This document shows, piece after piece, positions 18,179-24,683 of a DNA stretch of 64,000 nt. The number at the start of each line of letters is the position of its first letter. Positions within the stretch are counted from its first letter, which is position 1. Both the position numbers and the translations under genes were made by a program. Origin of the DNA: Clostridia bacterium (GTDB lineage Bacteria > Bacillota > Clostridia > Oscillospirales > CAG-272); contig JAFTSU010000014.1 of the NCBI GenBank assembly GCA_017467105.1, positions 49,815 to 113,814 of the forward strand, in the 5' to 3' direction. Below the pieces are notes generated by a model. That model worked only from the letters and a program-made list of their open reading frames with translations, was not told the origin of the DNA and ran no database searches.

Positions 18179-18784
18179 TTATCTCATAATAAACATCTGT
18201 GTCCAATAGCTTCCTTCCGTTACGTATCCGACTCCTATGTGTGTGAAAGAGGAATTAAGTATATTCGCTCTGTGTCCCGAGGAATTCATCCATCCATTGA
18301 CTACGGATTCCGGGGAAGTATACCCACGTGCAATGTTTTCGCCTGCGCTTTTGTAGGAGATACCGAAGCTCCTTATCATTTGGAACGGTGAGCCATAGGT
18401 GGGACTCGTGTGAGAAAAATACCCATTATCCCGCATATCCTGTGACTTGTATCTTGCGACTCTTGACAGCTCCCAATCGTGTTGAAGCGGCAGAAGCCCC
18501 GCCTTTTGTCTTTCAACGTTTACAAGTCTGATAACCTCCTTTTCGTATGCTGCTACAGTAGCGTGAGTGGTAGGTATTGTAATCTGCTGACCCGGGTAGA
18601 TTAGCGCTGTATTTTTTATTTGAGGATTCGCCGCGGCAAGCTCGGACAGCCCTACCTGATACCTTACCGCAATCCTCCACATTGTGTCTCCTCTTACTAC
18701 AGTGTGAGTCTCTTTGGCTGATGCCCGTGTCGCGAAGGCAAACAGCGAAAGAATAATGCAAAATATCGCAAATGCTTTCTTCAT
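18179..18784 (-). CDS. Secreted LysM and CAP (SCP/PR1) domain protein
   Basis: About 201 residues. A signal peptide (MKKAFAIFCIILSLFAFATRASA) is followed by one LysM domain (HTVVRGDTMWRIAVRYQVG to YPGQQITIP, about residues 28-75) that binds peptidoglycan. A CAP domain of the YkwD type occupies about residues 85-201 (LVNVERQKAGLLPL, FSHTSP, SAGENIARGY, WMNSSGHRANILN). Such proteins act at the cell wall or spore envelope (SafA/YkwD-like). The start is the second ATG (18784), because AAAGGAG directly overlaps the first ATG five codons earlier. It is transcribed alone behind a consensus promoter and a structured leader with a terminator. The biochemical function of bacterial CAP domains is unsettled. 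Confidence 0.88.
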   Translation of the reverse strand: MKKAFAIFCIILSLFAFATRASAKETHTVVRGDTMWRIAVRYQVGLSELAAANPQIKNTALIYPGQQITIPTTHATVAAYEKEVIRLVNVERQKAGLLPLQHDWELSRVARYKSQDMRDNGYFSHTSPTYGSPFQMIRSFGISYKSAGENIARGYTSPESVVNGWMNSSGHRANILNSSFTHIGVGYVTEGSYWTQMFIMR

Positions 18785-18842
18785 ATTTTCTCCTTTCATA
18801 TCACGACGAAAATTGTAATCAGGGTTATCCGCATCTCAAAAT

Positions 18843-18887
18843 AAAAAATGGATTGATCGGTCCTGTACTGACCCAATTATCAATCCA
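18843..18887 (-). terminator. Terminator hairpin inside the LysM-CAP leader (attenuator-like)
   Basis: On the minus strand TGGATTGATaattgGGTC...GACCgATCAATCCA is followed at once by six T. It lies downstream of the promoter and 59 bases upstream of the start codon, so transcription must read through it to express the gene. Confidence 0.82.
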
Positions 18888-18968
18888 TTCAAGGAATTTA
18901 TCTCCTATGAATTTTTTGTGAGAAATCACGAAAAATAGGGAATTAGCCCACCCCCGTGTCGCATTAAT
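18888..18968 (-). ncRNA. Structured 5' leader of the LysM-CAP gene, class not identified
   Basis: About 80 nt of leader precede the terminator. Visible pairing includes CCTAT...ATAGG enclosing GTGA...TCAC, and a conserved-looking GACACGGGGGTGGGC at the 5' end. The layout (promoter, folded region, terminator, ribosome site) is that of a riboswitch or attenuator, but it does not match a class I can name. Confidence 0.5.
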
Positions 18969-18997
18969 ATTATATCATATAAGCGTATTTGTGTCAA
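18969..18997 (-). promoter_or_regulatory. Consensus sigma-A promoter of the LysM-CAP gene
   Basis: On the minus strand a perfect TTGACA, a 17-base spacer and a perfect TATAAT. Confidence 0.9.
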
Positions 18998-19080
18998 ATG
19001 TAATATCTGGAAGAAAAGGGCTAATCAGGGCTCTAGCCGGTGGGGAAGGGAACGTGACTCTTTTTCATAAAGCAAAATAT

Positions 19081-19148
19081 GCAATATGCACAGTTTTTGG
19101 TTGTCAATTTGTGCATATTGCTATTTCGGAAAAATCGGTGTCCGAAAT
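19081..19148. repeat. Two consecutive inverted repeats upstream of the riboswitch promoter
   Basis: GCAATATGCACA (19081-19092) pairs perfectly with TGTGCATATTGC (19110-19121). ATTTCGGA (19123-19130) pairs with TCCGAAAT (19141-19148). They end two bases before the -35 box of the promoter at 19150 and may be operators or hairpins. Confidence 0.75.
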
Positions 19149-19149
19149 A

Positions 19150-19178
19150 TTGACTCTGATGCCGGAATATGCTATAAT
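19150..19178 (+). promoter_or_regulatory. Sigma-A promoter of the SPFH gene
   Basis: TTGACT, a 17-base spacer and TATAAT; the riboswitch begins a few bases downstream. Confidence 0.88.
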
Positions 19179-19183
19179 AATAG

Positions 19184-19288
19184 TACCGAAAGGGAGTAGT
19201 TCACTCGCCAATGTGGCAGTGGCTTGCATCGTCATAACGGCGTTTATCGCTCGGTGCAAGCGATCAATATGATAAACAAGACTTTTAG
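19184..19288 (+). ncRNA. yybP-ykoY (Mn2+) riboswitch upstream of the SPFH gene
   Basis: The leader carries the signature elements of this class in order: CCGAAAGGGAGTAG at the 5' side, CATCGTCATAACGGCG and GCTCGGTGCAAGCG in the middle, and ACAAGACTTTT closing the first stem. The closing strand GACTTTT is also the 5' arm of a terminator, so ligand binding should favour read-through. Known members sense Mn2+. Confidence 0.83.
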
Positions 19289-19311
19289 CGTATGTTGGAA
19301 GTCCTTTTTTG
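19279..19311 (+). terminator. Riboswitch-controlled terminator
   Basis: GACTT(TT) pairs with (GG)AAGTC, followed by six T. The 5' arm overlaps the 3' strand of the riboswitch closing stem, making the two folds mutually exclusive. Confidence 0.8.
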
Positions 19312-19444
19312 TTTGTCAGAGCTACTGCCTTTTTTTATGCGTTACGGTTTTAGCGAAGACGTGAAGGGATATTTCAGCATAGAGCTTTAAGATTTTCTTT
19401 CGGTATTCTTTGCGGTAAAAATAATATTAAAAAGGAGAAAACTT

Positions 19445-20836
19445 ATGAACCCGTTAATCATCGCATTGATCGCAATAGTTGCACTCGCAGCAGGTGTATT
19501 CGTCCTCGGATATCTGAAGGCTCCGCCGGACACGGCGTACGTAATTTCCGGTCTTGGAAAAAAACGTATTCTTATAGGTAAGGCAGGCTGGAGGATGCCG
19601 TTCCTTACACGTCTGGATAAGCTGTCTCTCGGAGTAATGCAGGTGGACGTAAAGACTAGCGAGGCAGTACCCACCAACGAGTTTATTAACGTAAACGTAG
19701 ACGGTGTGGCAAACATAAAGATATCATCCAATCCGGCGCTTCTGGAGCGCGCCGCAGAGGCGCTTTTGGGAAAGACTCGCCAGGAGCTTGTGACCCTTGT
19801 GACTCAGGTTCTGGAGGGTAATATGCGCGAGATCGTCGGCTCTGTAGGTCTGAAGGAAATGGTGCAGGACCGTCAAGGAGTAGCTAAGAAAATAACAGAG
19901 AACGTTGTGCCCGATATGGAGAAGCTGGGCATTGAGGTAGTAAACTTCAACATCCAGAACTTCAAGGACGGTGCCGGTACTATAGAGAATATGGGTATCG
20001 ACAACGTAGAGCAGATCAGAAAGAACGCTCAGATAGCAAAGGCAAATGCGCAGAGAGATATTGCCATCGCCACTTCTAACGCTCAACAGGAGGCAAACGC
20101 GGTAAAGGTAGAGGCAGAGAAGAAGATAGCGGAGCAGGATGCCGCCCTGGCTGTTCAGCAAGCAGAGATGAAGGTACGCGCGGACACAAAGAGAGCCGAG
20201 GCTGATGCCGCATACTCTATCCAGCAGGAAAACCAGCGTAAGACCATAGAGATCGCAAAGACTAATGCCGACATCGCCCGTCGTGAGAAGGAGGCTGAGC
20301 TTGCGGAAAAGGAGATAGCGCTGAAGGAGAGAGAGCTAGACGCTGAGATCAAGAAGCAGGCTGACGCATTGAAATATCAGTCAGAGAAGCGTGCCGAGGC
20401 GGATCTTATAAAGCGTCAGAGAGAAGCGGACGCGAGGGCGTACGAGGCTATCAAGGAGGCAGAGGCAAAGAGAGCTGCCGCAGAGGCACTTCGCTTCGCA
20501 ATGGAGCAGGAGGCAGAGGGTATTAGAGCCAAGGGTCTTGCAGAGGCTGAGGCAATAGAAAAGAAGGCGGAGGCGCAGAAGAAGATGGGCGAGGCATCTG
20601 TACTTGAAATGTATCTTACCGCTCTTCCTGAGGTGGTTAAGAATGCCGCGATTCCTTTAGCTCAAACCGATAAGATCGTTATGTACGGCGATGGAAATTC
20701 AACTAAGCTCGTTCGTGACGTTATGAGCAGCACCGATCAGGTCGTAGAGGGCATGAAGCAGACCACCGGAATAGATCTCGCGGCTCTTCTTTCTGGCTTT
20801 GCAGGCGGAAAACTAGCCTCAAATCAGGATAACTAA
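19445..20836 (+). CDS. SPFH/band-7 flotillin-like membrane protein
   Basis: 463 residues. An N-terminal membrane anchor (IIALIAIVALAAGVFVLGYL) is followed by an SPFH domain (about residues 25-190, PPDTAYVISGLGKKRILIG, VVNFNIQNFKDG). A long Ala/Glu/Lys coiled coil spans about 190-390, and a flotillin C-terminus follows (ALPEVVKNAAIPLAQTDKIVMYGDG). This is the YuaG/FloT/YqiK layout; such proteins oligomerise on the inner face of the membrane. It is the only gene between a yybP-ykoY riboswitch and a terminator, so expression should respond to Mn2+. No NfeD partner is adjacent. AAAGGAG precedes the ATG by 7 bases. Confidence 0.92.
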   Translation: MNPLIIALIAIVALAAGVFVLGYLKAPPDTAYVISGLGKKRILIGKAGWRMPFLTRLDKLSLGVMQVDVKTSEAVPTNEFINVNVDGVANIKISSNPALLERAAEALLGKTRQELVTLVTQVLEGNMREIVGSVGLKEMVQDRQGVAKKITENVVPDMEKLGIEVVNFNIQNFKDGAGTIENMGIDNVEQIRKNAQIAKANAQRDIAIATSNAQQEANAVKVEAEKKIAEQDAALAVQQAEMKVRADTKRAEADAAYSIQQENQRKTIEIAKTNADIARREKEAELAEKEIALKERELDAEIKKQADALKYQSEKRAEADLIKRQREADARAYEAIKEAEAKRAAAEALRFAMEQEAEGIRAKGLAEAEAIEKKAEAQKKMGEASVLEMYLTALPEVVKNAAIPLAQTDKIVMYGDGNSTKLVRDVMSSTDQVVEGMKQTTGIDLAALLSGFAGGKLASNQDN

Positions 20837-20896
20837 TACTACATAAAAACTTAAACATAAACAAGACCGCAAAGAAAAGAAAACGGAGAGCATTTA

Positions 20897-21092
20897 GCGT
20901 GTTATCCTTAACGGAGAACACGCAATGAATTGCAACCTTACGGTTGCGTGAATTGAAAGCTACGCTTTCATGAATTGCCTGCGGCATGAATTGTGCCTTG
21001 TGGCACACCCGTTGCAATTCAATTCATGGAGGAGGCGGCGCACCGACGAGAAATCATGGCGAAGCCAATTCATGATGCGTTAGCATCAATTC
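20897..21092 (+). repeat. Intergenic mini-hairpin array, copy B
   Basis: Consecutive short hairpins with unrelated stems are separated by AATT or AATTCAT: GCGTGTT/AACACGC with core TCCTTAACGGA, GCAACC/GGTTGC, TGAAAGC/GCTTTCA, TGCC/GGCA, TGTGCC/GGCACA, TGGC/GCCA and TGATGC/GCATCA. The first 140 bases are homologous to copy C (23467-23640). No gene is visible here. Confidence 0.85.
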
Positions 21093-21108
21093 ATCTATAA
21101 AAACGAAC

Positions 21109-21155
21109 AGAGCAAGAATAGAAGGATTTGTTTCCTTTTACTCTTGCTCTTTCTG
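21109..21155 (+). terminator. Intrinsic terminator between the SPFH gene and the convergent gene
   Basis: AGAGCAAG...CTTGCTCT encloses GAAGGA...TCCTTT, followed by TTCT. It lies 270 bases after the SPFH stop, beyond array copy B, so the array would be part of the transcript. Confidence 0.7.
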
Positions 21156-21199
21156 CTTGTTTAGGGGTTCACTTATTTGGGTTTGGACTTAGCCCATTT

Positions 21200-21337
21200 G
21201 CATTTGACTGGTCAAATGCGATGCTCGCATTTAGTGTAAATTATGAATTGCCGATGGTGCAAAGCTTTCATCGGCAATATATCGAAAATCCGCGCCCGCG
21301 GATTTATATCGACGCCTTGTGCCCCAAGGCACAAGGC
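21200..21337. repeat. Long-stem hairpin array between convergent genes
   Basis: Five perfect inverted repeats follow one another: GCATTTGAC/GTCAAATGC (2-base loop), GCGA/TCGC, ATTGCCGATG/CATCGGCAAT, AAATCCGC/GCGGATTT and GCCTTGTGCC/GGCACAAGGC. Stems are 4-10 bp and unrelated in sequence. The last ends at the stop codon of the minus-strand gene. Confidence 0.85.
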
Positions 21338-22146
21338 TACCCTATCTCCTCGTCCCCGTGTATATCCATCCATTCAAGGGCGGCGTCGTAGGACTCGTAG
21401 TCCAGGTCTGCCATAGTGTTTGTGTGGAACACAACGCCCTCAGCCTCGCCTGCTAGGATCTTTTCGCGGTAGAAGTCAAGCTGCCATCTGACGGCTTTGG
21501 CGGTTGCAAGCTTTCTTTCACCAAAGTTATAAAGGTAGCAGCCAAACATTTTTCTTGTGTTTGGGGAGAGCTTTTTGAGAGCTTCGAATTTTTCGGGGAT
21601 CAGGTGAACGTCCTTTTCTTCCCAGGTCCACATGATGATGCCGTTAACCGAATCAAGGAAAGGGCGAAGAGGGGCGTCGTCAACTCCGTCGAGAGCGAAC
21701 TCGCGTGTGTATAGCACCATCCAAAGATCGATAGGGCGCACCTCGTTATTATTAAATCTTTCTCTCACCTTGATAAGAACGTCTGCGTTGACCTCCTCGC
21801 CTTCCTCGCGGCGCTTCTTAGACTTGCCAACGAAGTCGTCGAGAACTGCGGCGGTGATATTGGGAAACTCCTTGGATTCCTCAATGATCTGTTCCACCTT
21901 TTCGGGGTATTTATCCACGCCGAAGCACTCCCAGCCAACTGCGGAAAGTGTTTTAAAGGACTTGTTGTATTGGCGGCGGTTTATCTTTCTGCCAACAGGA
22001 ACCATAAAGGTCTTGCTGATGCCGAGATAGAGGCAGCCCTCCATAGGCGTCATACGGGATTCAGCCATGTGTCCATATCCGTCCTGACCGTTGTTGTAGC
22101 ATCCCTCGGGGTGTCCCCATTGCCAGAATTTGTCTCTTAATTTCAT
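21337..22146 (-). CDS. Protein of unknown function, divergent from an AraC regulator
   Basis: 269 residues, soluble and without signal peptide; not recognised. It is rich in aromatic residues and conserved-looking blocks: WQWGHPEGCYNNGQDGYGHM at the N-terminus, RMTPMEGCLYLGI, TAAVLDDFV near residue 95, GIIMWTWEEKD near residue 180 and MFGCYLYNFGER. The alternating strand-helix pattern with acidic strand ends (LDDF, WTWEE) would fit a TIM-barrel sugar enzyme, but this is inference. It faces an AraC-family regulator across a 143-base spacer, an arrangement common for regulated carbohydrate genes. AGGGAGC precedes the ATG. Confidence 0.72.
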   Translation of the reverse strand: MKLRDKFWQWGHPEGCYNNGQDGYGHMAESRMTPMEGCLYLGISKTFMVPVGRKINRRQYNKSFKTLSAVGWECFGVDKYPEKVEQIIEESKEFPNITAAVLDDFVGKSKKRREEGEEVNADVLIKVRERFNNNEVRPIDLWMVLYTREFALDGVDDAPLRPFLDSVNGIIMWTWEEKDVHLIPEKFEALKKLSPNTRKMFGCYLYNFGERKLATAKAVRWQLDFYREKILAGEAEGVVFHTNTMADLDYESYDAALEWMDIHGDEEIG

Positions 22147-22194
22147 AACGCATAGCTCCCTTTATCGTTTTATTATTTAAATTTTTCTTTTTTG

Positions 22195-22223
22195 TTGCAA
22201 ATTGAAGTGCCACCTGCTATAAT
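22195..22223 (+). promoter_or_regulatory. Promoter of the AraC-family gene
   Basis: TTGCAA, a 17-base spacer and TATAAT in the divergent spacer. Confidence 0.72.
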
Positions 22224-22289
22224 TATTATATATGTGATTACAAGACAAATCAATAGATAATACGGCTAAAAATATGGAGAATATGGAAA

Positions 22290-23135
22290 ATGTATTCTGA
22301 AAGATTCGGTAAGCTTACAGCCTCTGAATATCCTGCGGGGATAACCGTGCTCACGGCGGGCTACGCGATCTGCGACAGCGGCTGGAACGGAGAGGTTATA
22401 AACCCTCCCTATTCAAGGCTATATTTCGTTATGCGCGGCGAGCTTTCTATGATCGGGCAAAGCGGAGAGGAGAGCTCCGAGAGCGTCTCGGCGGAGAACA
22501 CCGAAAAGGAAATAAGACTTAAGGCGGGCTGCTGTTGCCTTGTGCCCTCGGGGTATTCCTTCACCTACTCCGCGACCGATGAGGTCGAGCACCTCTATTT
22601 TCATTTGCAGATAAGAAGAAGCGACGGCATAGACGCGCTCGGAAAGATCGGCTCTCCTATGCTGACTTACTCGGGAGATAAGGATATGACCGAGCTTCTT
22701 TCGGCGTGCCGAGGCAGAGACAAGCTTTCGGATATAAAAGCGCATCTTGAAATACTTGGGGCGATAGGGCACTTTATCAAGACATCGGGAATAGATCTCG
22801 GAGAAAGAAGGCGGGATGCCGAGGTAGAGGCGGCTGTCGGGATAATACTTGCGGAGCCGCGACTTGGAATACGCCTTTCCGATCTTGCGGGGCGGCTCCA
22901 TATATCCGAGAGGACTCTGACGAGAAAATTTAAGGCGGTGCTTGGAATGACTGTTGGAGAGTATATTGAAAAAACGGTGCTGGGGCTTTGCGAGAGGGAG
23001 CTTTTATATTCGGATCTTTCCCTTTCCGAAATAAGCGAAAAATACGGCTTTTCGGATAGATTTTATTTTTCAAGAAAATTCAAGGAGCACTACGGCACCT
23101 CTCCGAAAAAATACAGAGACAAGGGCGTTCTTTGA
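22290..23135 (+). CDS. AraC-family transcriptional regulator
   Basis: 281 residues. The N-terminal half is a cupin-like sensor (RLYFVMRGEL, CCLVPSGYSFTY, VEHLYFHLQI). The C-terminal 100 residues form the double helix-turn-helix of AraC proteins (RLSDLAGRLHISERTLTRKF and LSEISEKYGFSDRFYFSRKF, ending GTSPKKYRD). It probably senses a sugar or glycan signal and controls the divergent gene and itself. GGAGAATATGG precedes the ATG. A strong hairpin follows the stop. Confidence 0.92.
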   Translation: MYSERFGKLTASEYPAGITVLTAGYAICDSGWNGEVINPPYSRLYFVMRGELSMIGQSGEESSESVSAENTEKEIRLKAGCCCLVPSGYSFTYSATDEVEHLYFHLQIRRSDGIDALGKIGSPMLTYSGDKDMTELLSACRGRDKLSDIKAHLEILGAIGHFIKTSGIDLGERRRDAEVEAAVGIILAEPRLGIRLSDLAGRLHISERTLTRKFKAVLGMTVGEYIEKTVLGLCERELLYSDLSLSEISEKYGFSDRFYFSRKFKEHYGTSPKKYRDKGVL

Positions 23136-23172
23136 TATGATTTTAATTAAGTCGGTGTCTTTATAGAAAATA

Positions 23173-23212
23173 GGGGCTGTCTCAAATGCAAAATTTGAGG
23201 CAGCCCTTTCCC
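23173..23212 (+). terminator. Intrinsic terminator of the AraC-family gene
   Basis: GGGCTGtCTCAAAT pairs with ATTTGAGgCAGCCC, with a short T-rich tail. Confidence 0.8.
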
Positions 23213-23375
23213 TATCGGTAAGTGGTAAATTATTTAATTTAAAGCCTTTTTCCTGATTACAGCCCCTTACCTTTTATATTTCGATTTATTGGGCCCTTTG
23301 CCCTTTTTATTATCCTGCTTTTGGGAGTTGCTTCTCCTTTGCGCCGCCCGAGAAATTCGCACGCCATCCGCTTTG

Positions 23376-23450
23376 GGCTTCCTACTTTCCGAGGTCTCCC
23401 ATTGCGGCTTCCTCCTTGCCAAGGTCTCCGCCTGCGGCTTTCTAGGAGGC
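23376..23450. repeat. Imperfect 30-base tandem repeat
   Basis: Two full units (23376-23405 and 23406-23435) and a partial third, sharing GGCTTCCT...AGGTCTCC...TGC. Read on the minus strand they would encode RRKPQ(A/W)ET-like units, but no ribosome site or gene was found. The rest of 23213-23466 shows nothing recognisable. Confidence 0.6.
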
Positions 23451-23466
23451 AAAAACCGCCAAAATT

Positions 23467-23640
23467 TAGCGTGTTATCCTTAACGGAGAACACGCAATGA
23501 ATTGCAACCTTGCGGTTGCACGAATCGAAAGCCGTGCTTTCATGAATTGCCTGTGGCATAAATTGTGCCCGTCGGCACACCCGTTGCAATTCAATTCATG
23601 GAGGAGGCGGCACGCCGACAAGAAATCATAGCGAAGCAAA
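23467..23640 (+). repeat. Intergenic mini-hairpin array, copy C
   Basis: Homologous to copy B, with the same stems in the same order: GCGTGTT/AACACGC, GCAACC/GGTTGC, GAAAGC/GCTTTC, TGCC/GGCA, TGTGCC/GGCACA and GGCGGcacGCCG. The loops differ (tac against cgt, tgc against tgt, ttgt against cgtc). It lies between the AraC and trmO genes. Confidence 0.85.
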
Positions 23641-23751
23641 TTTTCCGCTAAGAACCTCACCCATTTGCTCTCCGTTTTTTTAAAAATAGCGTTTTGAATA
23701 ATTATTTCACTTATACTATGGATGGAAAAGTAAACTGAGGCTTACATTTAT

Positions 23752-24420
23752 CTATTTTTTGATGTCGATAACGGTCAATATACCGTCCGACACCTTGAAG
23801 GATATCTCTAAATCGGCATATTTCATACCGTACTCGTTTTCGCCGTCCGGCTTGTATTGTGGTCTTGGGTCGCCCTCCAATACGGCGGTGAGAGAATCGA
23901 GATAAGAGTCGGGCAATTTATTTTTAAATTCCTCGGGTATTACCACCTTAAGCTTATAGTCTCGCACACCGTCGGCAAATCCGCCTACTGCATCCGGATG
24001 GCTGTCAGTATACGCAAGATATGGCTTTATATCGTATATCGGCGTACCGTCCAGAATATCCGCCCCACTGACGATCAATACGTCTCCATCGCCGTCTGTA
24101 TGCTCGATTCTGAGAAGCTTGACCGACGAAAGTCCTATCGGGTTAGGTCTGTACGGCGATCTTGTGGCAAATACGCCAACGCGCTTATTTCCTCCAAGCC
24201 TTGGCGGTCTGACGGTTGGGGACCAAGTGTCCCTCTTTGCCTCCGAAAATTCCCAGATCAGCCAAAGATGGGAGTATCCCTCTATTCCGCGTAACGCCTC
24301 AGGCACTCTGTATTCGGGCAAAAACACTACACGCCCCACGGTGTTTTCGGCAATTCCACTCTGTCGCGGTATTCCGAACTTTTCCTTAAAATCAGTATAT
24401 ATTTTGGCTATGATCTTCAT
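23752..24420 (-). CDS. trmO: tRNA (t6A37) methyltransferase TrmO/TsaA
   Basis: 222 residues of the TrmO (UPF0066/YaeB) family, which uses SAM to N6-methylate t6A at position 37 of tRNA-Thr. Family blocks are clear: YTDFKEKFGIPRQSG, GYSHLWLIWEF near residue 46, and RVGVFATRSPYRPNPIGLS near residue 80, followed by DILDGTPIYDIKPYL. Ribosome site AAGGATAA lies just before the ATG. It is transcribed alone. Confidence 0.95.
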   Translation of the reverse strand: MKIIAKIYTDFKEKFGIPRQSGIAENTVGRVVFLPEYRVPEALRGIEGYSHLWLIWEFSEAKRDTWSPTVRPPRLGGNKRVGVFATRSPYRPNPIGLSSVKLLRIEHTDGDGDVLIVSGADILDGTPIYDIKPYLAYTDSHPDAVGGFADGVRDYKLKVVIPEEFKNKLPDSYLDSLTAVLEGDPRPQYKPDGENEYGMKYADLEISFKVSDGILTVIDIKK

Positions 24421-24444
24421 TTATCCTTGCCTGCCTTTTTGTTC

Positions 24445-24580
24445 TGAGGGTTGTACCCTCGGTTTTCTTGCGCGGTAGCGATGAACACCACGCCGGGTAG
24501 CTTTTTCGCACAGTAGAATACCGCGCGCCCGTAACCTTTTGCCGTACGGTAGCGACAGTACCGCGCTCGGTCAGCTTAAC
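24445..24580. repeat. Palindrome-rich spacer upstream of trmO
   Basis: Contains GAGGGTtgtACCCTC, GGTAgcgacagTACC, and a longer pair GCGCGGTA...TACCGCGC. It resembles the other intergenic hairpin arrays but without their order. No gene was seen. Confidence 0.45.
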
Positions 24581-24608
24581 GTTTATTTTTCCTACATATA
24601 TTATACAA

Positions 24609-24652
24609 TAAAAAAACGGGCGGCTCAATACCTTTTCGGTAAAAAGCCGCCC
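24609..24652 (-). terminator. Intrinsic terminator of the 2031-residue lipoprotein gene
   Basis: On the minus strand GGGCGGCT...AGCCGCCC with inner ACC/GGT is followed by TTTTTT. Confidence 0.9.
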
Positions 24653-24683
24653 TGAATATTAAACTTTGTATGCTGCTTTGAAA

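Noticed and set aside
18888-18968. c-di-AMP (ydaO/yuaA) riboswitch for the LysM-CAP leader
   Set aside because: The gene type fits, but the conserved blocks of that class were not found and the leader is too short.
20897-21337. Possible CRISPR array
   Set aside because: Palindromes are all different and spacers are short and AT-rich; there is no constant repeat with unique spacers and no cas gene.
23257-23589. Short minus-strand frames over the 30-base repeats (KPQAET-like units)
   Set aside because: No ribosome site, an overlap with hairpin array C, and repetitive composition argue against a gene.
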